Position numbers and translations under genes: made by a program. The notes under the pieces were generated by a model, which was not told where the DNA came from, did no database searches, and saw only the letters and a list, made by a program, of their open reading frames with translations. Shown here one piece after another: positions 23,344-34,123 of a stretch of DNA of 64,000 bases (position 1 is its first letter; each line of letters begins with the position of its first letter). This stretch comes from Aspidiotus rigidus (taxonomy: Eukaryota; Arthropoda; Insecta; Hemiptera; Diaspididae). Location of the stretch: positions 1 to 64,000 of the forward strand of contig JAVHKY010000085.1 of NCBI GenBank assembly GCA_035079385.1, in the 5' to 3' direction.

Positions 23344-24567
23344 TTTAAATGAAATAACGAGGCTTTTCCCGCACCGTTTTTTATTAAAAGATCGTGACGT
23401 TTCGGCCCAGCTAGTGGCCTTTATCAAACGAGACTGAAGATGAGGAAAACAAGAACGTAGACTACGGATAATACAGTACCTAGGTATGTAAGCCGTGAGT
23501 CATAAGGGGAAGGAAACATGAAATTATCTGCTGATGTTCGAGATGGTAGGAGCGTACACAGATGCAAAATTTACAGTATCACTCTCAAAGTTGACGACAG
23601 TATTCGAACGTTTTATTATTTCAACAACTTCCCTTATCTTACGTTTTTTATCATTAGATTCATTGGCTAAGATCTTGATCTGCTGAAAATTAAACTTATG
23701 GTTACATTCTTTGGAATGGACAGCCAGAGCAGTGTGATCATTTTGGTTTCTTTCGTCGGTTTTATGTTGGGAGAGTCTAGCAGAAAGTAACTGACGAGTC
23801 TCTCCCACATAAAGTTTAGGGCAATCAGAACAAGGAATACAATAAACAACACCAGCTCTTTTAAGAGGGGGGGGGGGGTAGGATCTTTTGTTCGAGAGAA
23901 AATTTTTTGATCGTGGAGGGTGTTGTGGTTACCGAAAGCAATACAAATTTTGGGATCTAAAGAACGTAAGAGTTTTTGGATGATCATACTGCTCTGACCT
24001 ACATAAGGTATAGAAAAATATTTAGGTTGAGGGTGGTTCTTTACAACAGTATTTGGCTTATAATTAAGTACACGTTTGATGAAATTTTTTGGATAACCAT
24101 TATCAGTCAGTAATTTACAGAATTCACAAATAAGTTGGTCATGAAACACAGAATCAGAAACTTTTAGCCATTTTTCTTTTAGATTGAAAGCAGTATTAAA
24201 CTTATAATGAAAAGGTTGGTGTGAAAGAAAATGAATAATTCTACCTGTGTACGTAGGTTTTTTGTAATGACAACATTTTAGAGAACTATTAGTAGTACGT
24301 AATATCGATATATCTAAGAAATTAATATTATTGTAACTTTTTCCATAAGTAAATTGTATGCGGTTGTGGAAGTTGTTGATAAATTTAAAAAGGTCGTCAA
24401 AAATTGAGTCATGAATCACAAACAAAGAGTCGTCTACATACTTAGTCATAAATTTCTTGTTTTCCTCATCTTCAGTCTCGTTTGATAAAGGCCACTAGCT
24501 GGGCCGAAACGTCACGATCTTTTAATAAAAAACGGTGCAGGAAAAGCCTCGTTATTTCATTTAAATA
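23344..24567 (-). mobile_element. Penelope-like element, 5'-truncated, between 112-bp inverted terminal repeats
   Basis: Positions 23344-23455 and 24454-24567 are near-perfect reverse complements (only a few mismatches in about 112 bp). The truncated coding region lies between them, so the left arm is the natural 3' terminus and the right arm is an inverted extra terminus joined directly to the truncation point. Inverted terminal repeats on truncated copies are a known Penelope feature. Each arm carries a degenerate hammerhead-like core: TTGATAA, GGCC..GGCC stem, GAAAC, GTC. In the right arm this core reads on the + strand (24482-24513), the sense strand of Dfd. Confidence 0.85.
23524..24449 (-). 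pseudogene. Penelope-like reverse transcriptase (C-terminal part) and GIY-YIG endonuclease, frameshifted
   Basis: The minus-strand frame opens at MTKYVDDS, the YVDD catalytic box of the reverse transcriptase. It continues through INFLDISILRT, KKPTYTGR and the thumb region to ICIAFGNHNTLHDQKIFS. Near 23870 a run of nine or more G/C causes a frame change, after which CIPCSDCPKLYVGETRQL and LSARLSQHK give the GIY-YIG endonuclease in another frame. Sequence upstream of the YVDD box is missing, so the copy is dead. The homopolymer could also be the cause of an artificial frameshift. In life the protein copies element RNA and nicks target DNA. Confidence 0.85.
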
Positions 24568-24569
24568 TT

Positions 24570-25095
24570 ATATTTATCCTTGCACGCGAAAAATTCGTCC
24601 ACCTTCACTTGGTTCTATAAAGTTGCTTCAGAAAAATTATACTTAGGTACTGCCTTTCGTTTTCTTTGTTTTTTTGTTTTTTTTGTTTCCGTTTTCTTCA
24701 GAGAATTGTTGCTTGAGGAGTGCGGAAAATTGAATTATGTATCTTAGCAGAAACGATAAACTGATGAGATACCGAAATGAAAAATAATAATAATTATCTG
24801 AATATAAAAATGTGTCTGGTCAAATTCAACGTCGGATCACGATAATGAATCGACGAAATAAAATTATAAGTCATACGCTGCCCACGAGCTGCGTCCCTTC
24901 ACTTAGATGAAAATTGTGCCGTGAGCGTCTTACGTGCCGTGCAGTCTTACGTGACGTACCGTCTTCAAAAACGACTGAAGAAATGAAGCGATTGAAACTG
25001 GTTCGTGACTTGTCCCGAGCACGAACCTCTAAAAATGAGGGGATAAGAAAAGAAAAAAACAAAAAAATTAGGAGATAATGACAAAATGTTACATA
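24570..25095. other. No gene recognised
   Basis: About 0.5 kb of AT-rich spacer between two Penelope-like copies. A 63-codon minus-strand frame (24871-25062) has no recognisable features. Confidence 0.45.
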
Positions 25096-25099
25096 CGAA

Positions 25100-26350
25100 T
25101 ACGTATTGAAAGAACTTTATTGTCTAAAAACGTCATGTGTGATAATAACAATCAAATAAAATTGACATACACGTTTCAAAGAAAACATTCTTCATCATTG
25201 TGGTCGAAATGAATACTAAGGCGTCTCGTTAAATTAGTCAATAGATATAAATACGAGCAACAAGGTACAAACAAGAAAATTTTGGAAAGGAAAAAATATC
25301 ATTCATGACGTAATCTACTAGAGATAATAGGAGAATAAGTATTATAATAATTATCGTCTACGTTAGTCTTAAAATTAATACATTTATCATTCTTCATAAT
25401 TTCAAAAGCTTCTCCAATTTTTTTTTTTCGTCATTGGATTCAAAACTTGAAATTGAAGCATTCGCAAAGTCAAACGTGTGACTTGCTTCAGTAGCATGAT
25501 TACATAGGGCAGTTTTCTTATAACCCTTCAGAACATCATATTCGTGTTGCTTAGTTCGTATACCTAACAATTGTTTAGTCTCCTCTCCATAGTGGCTGTT
25601 ATAATCTTTACATTTAATGTCGAATACAAATCCAGAACATTCCTTATTAGGGGTGGGGTCTTTTAATTTACTAAAAAATATCCTATTATAAGATTAAAAG
25701 AACTATACGTGATACAAATATCAGCGTCTAGATTGCTGAGATACTTATTAATAATAATACTGAGAGTACCAATGTAAGGTATTAAAAAAAGTAAGGTGGG
25801 AATTTGAAAGGTTCGCAAATTACGTTATTGGTAGAGTGATTAGGATAATCTTTAGTTCTAAGAACCTACCCAAAATCGTTCACGACTTCTCTATGGAAAA
25901 TTCTATCAGAGAAGTCAAGCCAATTCTTAAGGAGGCTGTCAGCAGTATTAGTCTTCTGATAAAAAGGTTCATTAGAATAAAAATTAATAATACGACCCGC
26001 GTATAAGAGGGTTTTTCATAATGTTGAAACATAAAATTAGGGTCGGTCCTAATAATTGAAACATCCAGAAAATCAATAGAGTCATTAGACATACGTTCTA
26101 TGGTAAAAACTAAACGGTCGTGGAAATTGTTTATAAAGTCAAAAATTTGATTCACGTAGTCATTATTAAACACATAAATACTATCGTCAACATATTTCAC
26201 AAGCACTTTAACACTGAAATTAATCTTAATATTATTGAACAATTTATCCACGACAAGCTCAGCCACTATGGGAGAAAGAGGGCTGCTCATTGCTATCCTT
26301 TCAACTTGAAAATAATAAACGTTTTAGCCAATAAAGTTCTTTCAATATTT
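25100..26350 (-). mobile_element. Penelope-like element, second lineage, with short inverted ends
   Basis: GTATTGAAAGAACTTTATTG at about 25107 has its reverse complement at about 26325 (AATAAAGTTCTTTCAATA), giving inverted ends of about 30-35 bp outside the coding fragments. The 3' terminus on the minus strand has ATGATGA (25192-25198), an AGAA/TTCT stem, GAAA (25174-25177) and GTC (25164-25166): a hammerhead-like core with one mismatch in the first box. It repeats the architecture of the neighbouring copy with different sequence. Confidence 0.75.
25400..26290 (-). pseudogene. Penelope-like reverse transcriptase and GIY-YIG fragments
   Basis: The minus-strand frame 25880-26290 begins MSSPLSPIVAELVVDKLFN and continues to KYVDDSIYVF and IDFLDVSIIRT, the palm motifs of Penelope reverse transcriptase including the YVDD catalytic pair. 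The frame is lost near 25950. Further on (25710-25400) other frames give KCKDYNSHYGEETKQLLGIR and HATEASHTFDF, a GIY-YIG endonuclease with Y replaced in the second half of the motif. Everything upstream of the SPLSP box is missing. It is a different lineage from the 23.5-kb copy, judging by low residue identity. Confidence 0.8.
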
Positions 26351-27005
26351 GTGTATTCGCGTCACAGAAAGTTCTTTCTTCAAGTTACATACGAAGTTCA
26401 ATGCACTAGGCCCGCCTCGAACCACGTTTCTACTTTGTACCCTAATAATCGGCATCCCGAGGATCCGTATTTGGGAGTTAAGGACACATTGCGTCGCACT
26501 GTTGCGTCACTTCGCGGTCTTTTTGGACAGTAACAATTGAGACTGAATTCTTATCAGCCGTACATGAGGCCCAAAGTACGTACTTAGACGAAAAATACCA
26601 ATCACGCAAATTAGTTTGAGACGTGGTAACTACATAGTAAATTAGAAAAAAAAAAAACTAAACGAGCTTCGATTACCCTGATAAAAATATTTTATTTTCC
26701 CAACACATACAACGAAAACGCTCTTTCTGCAATAGTTTTCGATAGTGAAAATGGTCTTTATCCGTAACCGTAACATGGGTCACTGAAAGTGTTTCTTTAT
26801 AACTCCTGCGACGAAAGTGCGTTTTTTGTTGGTCGATTTTAGGTGCGAAAGTAGCTGTTTGAGAACTCATCTACTTTGCAGGTCGTCGTCTATTTACTTT
26901 TCTATCGACCTCTCATTTTACCGCCCGCTTGCTACATTACCACCCTGAATTCACACTTTTCTGCCCGCTCCATTCTCGACGGCCATTTTCTCTTTATTAT
27001 TTTTT
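26350..27005. other. No gene recognised
   Basis: A less AT-rich stretch at 26390-26530 has overlapping open frames (one reading HPEDPYLGVKDTLRRTVASL) that I cannot assign to a family. Possibly a fragment of an unknown transposon ORF. Confidence 0.3.
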
Positions 27006-27007
27006 TC

Positions 27008-27090
27008 AGTCTCCGCGATCGAGGCTCGAACCACGCACTCCTGACTTCGCAAGCCGTTGCACTACCAGCTGCGCTGCATTACTCCCTATC
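27008..27090 (-). mobile_element. tRNA-derived SINE head or tRNA pseudogene
   Basis: On the minus strand AGCGCAGCTGGTAGT (27061-27075) resembles Pol III box A, and TGGTTCGAGCCTC (27021-27033) matches box B, about 30 nt apart as in tRNA genes. The flanks do not form an acceptor stem, so it is not a functional tRNA. It is more likely the head of a tRNA-derived SINE. Confidence 0.55.
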
Positions 27091-27211
27091 GATAGTGGGT
27101 GATAATGTTCTATGTTAGCAGCAGGAGAAATTGCGTGCAACAGCAACCGGGTGACGAGTTGACGACAAAACAAAAAACGCACACTCGTAGCCGTCGTTAT
27201 AAAAAAAATCT

Positions 27212-27292
27212 TCCAAGACAAGGAGCGAAGCGACTCGAGTGACTCAAAACGTTGCTTTCGCACCTTGTCATGAAATACTATTTCACTAGGGT
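27212..27292. repeat. Hairpin repeat H3 with AAATACTATTTCAC tail
   Basis: GACAAGGAGCGAAGCG (from 27217) pairs with CTTTCGCACCTTGTC (ending 27269), with the apex ACTCGAGTGACTC between. The tail ATGAAATACTATTTCAC is the same as at the 19.7-kb hairpin. Confidence 0.65.
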
Positions 27293-27604
27293 AAATTTAC
27301 TTTCGCGATGTTTTCGGAGCTTTTTTGTTGTATTTGTTGGAAAAATTAACTTGCTTGACCACATACAAAAGCGAGCGTTCGTACTCGGTGTGATTACTGC
27401 ACACTCTCGTGCAAATGCCCGCTTTCGTAACTAGTTAAACAATCTATTATTGCGTGGCGATTGTAGAGAACTGAGGTAAAAACCTTGGTTTTCGCTACAG
27501 TGATTTTCGCCATAGTTTGGTCTTATCGCATGCAGCGCATCAACGCACGTCCACCTTTAACTTAAGGTACATGGACCCTGAGTGTGAATTTAGTATGTTA
27601 ATCG

Positions 27605-27722
27605 TACACGACAAGCGATGAAAACTAGCGTTTTTTCACAAGGAGTTTTAGGGCAGCCGTGATTGGTTGCCCTGAAACTCGGAGTGAAACGCGAGTTCTC
27701 ACCGCTTGTCGAGTATTATCCT
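27605..27722. repeat. Hairpin repeat H4, ~47-bp imperfect arms
   Basis: CGACAAGCGATGAAAACTAG (27609) pairs with CGAGTTCTCACCGCTTGTCG (ending about 27711). Inner pairing runs through GGAGTTTTAGGGCAGCC and GGTTGCCCTGAAACTC. It is followed by GAGTATTATCC, a looser version of the tail on the other hairpins. Confidence 0.65.
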
Positions 27723-27774
27723 TTTGACATGTTTCACGTCTTTGCTTTGACCCTACCCTAATTTCAAAATTCGC

Positions 27775-28745
27775 GTGTGTGTGCGTGTGTGCGTGCGTGC
27801 GTGCGTGCAGATCTCTTTTTAACCTATGCAGTGAACTACTGGTATATACTAGGTTTATACTAGCTTTTTACTAGCTCTAGACTAGACTTATACTAGACAA
27901 AGAAGGGGGTAAACGACTGGAGTAAGCCCCCCCCATCTAAGAAGGGCTGTGAAATCCAGACCTAATATACAGTATACTAGCTTATACTAAGCCTCACTCC
28001 TAATATACAGTATACTACCTAGTACATAGCTAAGCTATACTATTTGACATTGTATACGGGCTTATACTAGGTCCAAGCCTCCTTTATACTAGCTTCATAC
28101 TAGGTGTAGGCTTGTTTTATACTACAGGCTTAGTATTAATAGTTTATACTAGCTCTATTATACTAGGCTTAATCCCAATGCTAGTATAAGCCTAGTATAA
28201 TATACTGCATGAAGCAGAGAGAGTGGGAACTCGGGAAAGTTTCTAAAACACGTTTCTCTATAAAATTACGGCTCGTTATGACAAATTCAAATTTTATTTT
28301 TACAATTCACCGCATATAAATTCATTAATACCGAGCGCTTTCGACTAACGTCATCTTCCGGGTGGACAAGTTGCTTTTTGGTGAATTGTAAAAATAAAAT
28401 TTGAATTTGTCGGAAAAGTTTCCTGGAAACTTATACTACCTCTATTATACTGGGTACCGCCTTTATAATAAACTATGATGTAATCAGCTGACCACGACCG
28501 AAATCCTATGCAGTAAACTATTATACTAGCTTTATATTAGGTCTAGGAATCCTGTATACTGTATCCCAATTTCCCATTAAACCAGGCCCAACATTTTATA
28601 GGCCCAATATACAATAAACTAGACCAATAAGGAGGTAGGTCTAAGCCTCCTTTATACTATTCTTAAACAATTGCAGGTCTCCTTTGTACTAGGCTACAGC
28701 TTAACTAGAATAAACCTAGTATACGGTATGTTTTGGAATATTCAG
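27775..28745. repeat. TACTAG/TATACTAGG low-complexity array, interrupted
   Basis: After a short GTGC/GTGT run (27775-27808), 27836-28210 and 28430-28745 consist largely of irregular words such as TATACTAGG, CTTATACTAG and AATATACAGTATACTA in both orientations. It is not a clean tandem repeat. The same words also occur as patches at 14.87 kb and around 6.7 and 37.2 kb. A Penelope-type terminus (next entry) interrupts the array. Confidence 0.7.
28265..28412 (-). mobile_element. Solo inverted Penelope-type terminus with hammerhead-like core
   Basis: GACAAATTCAAATTTTATTT (about 28279) and its complement (ending about 28411) form about 31-bp perfect arms. Between them, on the minus strand, CGGAAGA (28354-28360), GAC..GTC and GAAA (28339-28342) give a hammerhead-like core with one mismatch in the first box. 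It looks like two inverted termini with all coding sequence deleted. Confidence 0.55.
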
Positions 28746-29795
28746 ATTTCGTAGGTTTGCTCAGCTGCAGACAATTGCCATACTGTGAAAGTCGATGAGC
28801 ACAAATTACGTTAGACATGAAACATGATCTTCATTTATTTGGCTCTGCCAGAATTTTTTTTTTTTTTTTTCTTCAATTTTTGCGAGCTATTTAAATACTT
28901 AGGGAGCTCAGGAAGAAACCAAGGACGGATTAATACGTTTTTACAACACTGACAGTGAAAGACAAGTTCGGACTCCAAATTGAGTAAGAATAATTATACT
29001 TACACGACAGACTTTTAATTAATAAAAATGCATATAAAGATTGAATCAAAATTCAAATAATCTCAATCAACAACAATCAATCAACGTATGTAAAAAATAG
29101 AGGAAGAAGAGGAGAAACGCAACATATCAGGCGACAAAAAATCCCTGCTACTGCACACGGATGCCCGGGAGTTGCGTTGTAGATAACGAGGTTGTTGAAC
29201 CTGGCCCGCCACCTGATCAGATACGACCAAACTGTGGTGAAAATCACTAGCGAAAACCAAGTTTTTATAATACATGAAGCGAAAGTGCTGTGTATAGTGT
29301 TCGTTTTTCGTAGCGAAACATGCCGTTATCAGAACCGTGGCGAAAATGTTTTACCCGTGGCGAAAATCAAGTCAGTGGTGCCATTCGAAAAATTTGTAAA
29401 CATTCTTTTTGAACAATAACCAATTTAAATTGTAGGCCTAAGTATTCCTTTTGCTTCATGTATTATAAAAAGTACTGTTTGTACTATTGTATCATACGTA
29501 TCTCAGTTTTCAATGCCTCACTCTTTCCTTTCTCCCTCAAGCCCTGCCATATGAACTTGAGGGTAACTTTCATGAAAAAAACTGATCTCAAATTTGAGTT
29601 TCTGATACCAAAATACTACTACACGGACATGTATCTCAAGTTTCGACGCATTTTCAATACTTATACTTTCTTTATCTTCTGTACAAACTCGAAGGGTGAG
29701 AGTAATCGCAAATCTGACCACAAATTCGAGTTTCCGTGACGAAATACATGATCATGACCATCATTATGGTGTTCTTTTAAACATTTTAAAAATTC
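28746..29795. other. No gene recognised; includes a phrase shared with 15.4 kb
   Basis: Positions 28825-28860 repeat the ATGATCTTCATTTATTTGGC phrase from 15445, followed by a T-run. The rest is AT-rich with unsupported short frames. GTGGCGAAAAT/GTGGTGAAAAT words recur (29240-29370). Confidence 0.4.
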
Positions 29796-29799
29796 AATT

Positions 29800-31015
29800 C
29801 GATAGTTAAGACGCGGCCGATCTCAGCAACATAACACACCGGACATTTGCACCAATAGACAGGTATACACCGTTCCTAGATAAGGGAGAGGTCGAATCTT
29901 TCCCATTAGGGGGAGCCTCCTGAGCTTTAAATAAGGGTAGAACAAGAGAGTCCTATTACAGGTCTTGATTACATCCCAATCAGAGATGTAAGTTTAGGGA
30001 GCTAAGGAATTAGGACAGAAGACTTCCTCTGAACTGTCCTGGGGGATTGAGTGAAGATGGTGATCCGTTGGAGAGCTACCTTGGCAACTTTCCTCCGGAC
30101 AAGACCGCAGATGTCAATATCAACCATATTAGCAGTAGCTAATTGCTGAAGAATAGGAATTTCCTTAGCAAAAGCAGAAGGGGAAAGGGGGAGAGAAACA
30201 AGGCAGTGAACAAATGAGTTAAAATCAGCAATCTTGTAGAAAAGGGGCAAAAAGACGATCCGTGGATGAGGGTGTCCGTAGTGGTAGGCTTCCTATAGAC
30301 TTGAAAATCGAACTTACAGGGAGGAGGGAGATTGTGAGGTCGAAGAAGTTAGTCCCAGAGCCTCCGTTCTTCACAATGAATTCAATGGAAGGATAGAAGG
30401 TATTCATGAAAGTGAGAAACTCCTGAAGGGAGCGAACGGGTACAGTCTAAACACATAATATGTCATCGACGCAAATCTACGCTAAATGAATAAATGATTG
30501 AAGAGAGGATGCTCAGAGTAGAAAAATAAAAATCTCAGCTTCAAATCTGGCTATGAAAACTTCGGCTAGGAGAGACCCTAGTGGTGATCCGATGAGGACA
30601 TTTATGTCAGGAGGAAGTTTATAGATAGAATCATTGAACTGACATGTATTGGGGTTGAGGTATTTTCGGAGTAGGGAATTGAATACAGAAATCAAGGAAG
30701 GAGGAACTAATGCCGCATTGAGTAACTCGTCCATGCGTTCCTGGGTATGGATTAGGGGGACGTGGGCGAACAAACCCACCACATCAAACGAAACGAGAAT
30801 GCTTCCGGAAGGGGGATTAGGAGTAAGTTATTCGGATAATTCAATTGAGTTCTTTATTGAATAGGGGGCGGTCAAAGTTCGTTATTTGTTTGAACCACAT
30901 ATCAAGGTACTTGGCCAGCTTGTGTAAGTTAGGGTAAAGATGAAAAATACTACAGGCCGCATGCAGGGAATCAGAGATGATCAAGAATGAATTGAGGGGC
31001 AGACAGATGGTAATG
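29800..31015 (-). pseudogene. Penelope-like element, third lineage, heavily decayed
   Basis: Minus-strand pieces in order are: DVVGLFAHVPL.., then INVLIGSPLGSLLAEVF (30513-30782; the reverse transcriptase SPL..AE box), then NFFDLTISLLP (30225-30407), then KIADFNSFVHCLVSLPLSPS and FAKEIPILQQLA (30002-30250; the region between reverse transcriptase and endonuclease). Near 29820-29880, YWCKCPVCYVAEIGR suggests the GIY-YIG start. The YVDD box is not readable and stops and frameshifts are frequent. It is clearly a different, older family than the copies at 23-26 kb. Confidence 0.75.
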
Positions 31016-31299
31016 ATGTGTGAATCTTATTGAGAGAACAATTAATAGAATAAGTTAGAGTGATGATGATAAGATTAAAGCGCAATGCTCGATTTCAGAC
31101 AGAAGTAAAATGTCCTGGGCATTTATTTTTTGGAATTAGGAAGTCTGTTTTTTCCCCTCTTCAGAAAGAAGTACCTTGGTGCTAATGGACGATTTTTCAT
31201 TCTCGGTCACATACTGTGTCGGTCATTACAGATAATCATTCTGAATATCGTTCCAAATATAAATACGCGTAATATCAACAATCTGAGAAAATTTCTCAT

Positions 31300-31575
31300 T
31301 TTGGATTACATAAAATTAAATTTAGGTTTCCTTATTGGATTATGGGTACTTTTACTCCGTTACCAGTTTGATGTGACGTTATAAAATAAACCTGTCATGG
31401 TGATAGACTCAATAAATTGTGTTTTACTGTTGATTCTACAAGTATTGGGCTTGATAGATAGGTGATTGGTATTTAATCTAAAGAATGGGGGGAATGATTC
31501 TCTCATTGAGTATTAAATGTGTGACAAGAAAAGCTGTGTACTCCTCTCGCTATTGCGTGAGTGTTTCTTCATTTC
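31300..31575. mobile_element. Partial third copy of repeat A (right end only)
   Basis: From GGTTTCCTTATTGGATTATG to TTGCGTGAGTGTTTC this matches the last ~240 bp of repeat A (6810-7040) in the same orientation, with many substitutions. The terminal hairpin has decayed. It shows the family is older than the two near-identical copies. Confidence 0.7.
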
Positions 31576-32940
31576 GCGGATAAACACTATGCGTGCATAC
31601 AACTTGCGTTGGTATATCGAGTACATTTCATACCTATCAACAGCGTACAGTACCTATATTCTCTGTATTCCTCGACTATACAAATTCAATACATGATCAA
31701 TACAATTTCAGTGAGACGCGATGTTGGTAGTATATATACATACATAATATTAAACGTATCCTTATCCCGTACAACCCCCAATATCACGTGCGTGTATACA
31801 TTAAACGTATCAAATGTCTACTCTAATGCGGCACATAGTGATTTTCACACGTTTTCCTCTCATGCGTCATATCAGATGTTCCTCGAAGTGCGCAGAATCT
31901 ACAAATGATCTGTCGATATTGTGACAGAGTTGAAAAATTGCTAGCCATCATTTTGCGACTCTAGAGCTGTACATAGAAAAGAAGGAAGGAAGGAAAAGAA
32001 AAATAAAAGTGATACATAAAGTAGATAATACAAGTGTAAAAAGAAAATGAAAAGTCAAGAATGATGAAGTGCTCATCGACTTGAGTGAATTTGTTCGTCG
32101 GTCGATATCAATACTGTGATAATCCATGCACATCATACAATGTGACTATCTATACTTATACTTTGTATTATGCAGCGGGATATACAATAAATCGCCGTCG
32201 AAAATCGAAACGACGGCGGCGTGGAATACCTGGCCGGGTCCCAAGCTCGGCTATTCGCACGAGGACGATGATTTTTATTTATTACTTATTGATGAACACT
32301 GCTTTGAACGCGTCGTATTAAAGTCAAATAAAGTGAAGTTTGTTAAATTACAGGCCATTAATGTAACAATAACCACGACAAGATTCGGCGGTAGTACCTT
32401 ACGGGGGCTTATACAGTATCACACTTTTGTACATATGTACATATATACTTGTACATGAAACGCAACAATACACACGCATACGCCACCTTGATATGTGTAT
32501 AGGTAGTATGATTCCTCTTAGCAAAAACATTATTCTTGTCCTTTTCTATTAATGTAAGTGATGTATCTTCTTCCCATATAGTAAACAAACAATTTATAGT
32601 ACATTTTACACATACTGTGTGATATGTATACTTACATAATATACTGGTATACACATAGAGTACGTGCATTCTACAACCTGAAACAGTATTATTCATACTT
32701 GATGATTGTGAAATGCGCAAATTGGTGATATCGACTTTTCCCATTATTGTATACGCACGTGAACGCTTGTTTCTCTTATCCCAAGGAAATATGACATATT
32801 ATACCATATGAATTTTAATAAATTAACTGGCGGTGTAGTTCACTTACAGTGGTGCAGCATAGTATACAAGTATTCTTTTTATTTTCACCCAAAAACACAC
32901 ACACACACACAAGTACCCCATGCAATCGATTTTGGTGATA
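31576..32940. other. No gene recognised
   Basis: AT-rich, with long overlapping but unsupported frames (up to about 115 codons) on both strands and a short CA run (32895-32910). Confidence 0.45.
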
Positions 32941-32946
32941 GAAGTT

Positions 32947-33105
32947 CAGGGGCGGATTCAAAGGGGGGGCAGAGGGAACGCCCCCCCCCAAAAAAAAAAA
33001 CTCCAAAAAAGACTGAAATTGTTCAATTTGACTATATTATTTTTGAACAATGGGAGTTCCCCCCCCCCCCAAAAAAAAAAAAATGTACCCGTAAATCCGC
33101 CCCTG
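32947..33105. mobile_element. 159-bp MITE with CAGGGGCGGAT ends
   Basis: CAGGGGCGGATT (32947) is mirrored by AATCCGCCCCTG (ending 33105). The flanks share GAAGTT on both sides (32941-32946 and 33106-33111). CAGGGGCGG-type ends are common in hAT-derived MITEs, although a hAT duplication should be 8 bp. Long C/G and A runs lie inside each end. Confidence 0.7.
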
Positions 33106-33509
33106 GAAGTTGAACTTTTTGGGGATGAGACGAGAAATAGAGATGCATTGTAAGTGGAAGTTCAAACATGCCTTGTGTACAGTATATTATATCATTATGA
33201 TGCATAATATCACATCCCTTGTAGGACGATGCATAATACTCCTCTCTCATTCTCGCTTTGGTCACTCCCAATCTCCTTGCTCTCATACAATTGAACTGCG
33301 AACTAATGGAAATATTGACGTAAACATTGTAAAAGTCCTTCAGTATCAGGCACCTGTGTAAAAAGTGCGCACTTTCAAATGTTTTTGCAATATTTTGTAA
33401 TTGTGGCTTACTCTTTCGAGTGTACCTCCCCTAAAAATATAGGTACCTAGGTATTTTGTGCGAAATATCAAAACTTGTACAAAACTTTGGAACATATTAG
33501 TTGCAGACC

Positions 33510-33747
33510 ACACTGAGAACAAAAAAAAATAGTTTGAATGACTACTGATTATAATATGTGTACTTCCGGTGCTCTGTTGGTAAAATTGACTACGAAAAAA
33601 AATAGTTCAACGTACGATAAAAAGTTTTGAATATTGATAAAATTTATTCATCTTCACCATTTTTTATAGTCAATTTGACCATTTTTTGTAGAGCAGAGCA
33701 CCGGAACTATAATCAGTAGTCATTCAAACTATTTTTTTTCCTCACTG
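33510..33747. mobile_element. 238-bp foldback MITE
   Basis: AATAGTTTGAATGACTACTG near the left end is repeated in reverse complement near the right end, with CACTGAG/CTCACTG at the extremities. Pairing continues inward through CTTCCGGTGCTCTG and its complement AGCAGAGCACCGGAA. Nearly the whole element could fold on itself. Confidence 0.75.
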
Positions 33748-33749
33748 CA

Positions 33750-34092
33750 AACACCGATGAACATTTGTGAAATCAATGTTTGTGACATCAGAGAAGTTTC
33801 AAGAACATGAAAACAATACAATGGATTCCCTCACAAAGTAGGACGAGAAATTCAGGGTAGTTGTATTAGGGAACAAATTTTGAGACTCCCACTGTATAAT
33901 AATACTTATCATTTTTATAAGCCAAAACTAAATTAGAATGATCAAGTGATGAAAGTTCAACCTGGTTTGAATTTGCTCGAGGAAATGTATTGCATCCTTG
34001 AGAGAAATTTTGAAAGAAATTTTTATTTTTTGACAATATAGACTGAAACAATGGAAAAAAATGCTATCACCCCCCCCCCAAAAAAAAAAAAA

Positions 34093-34123
<31 letters not shown>

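Noticed and set aside
27008..27090. Functional tRNA gene
   Set aside because: Boxes A and B are present but no acceptor stem forms.
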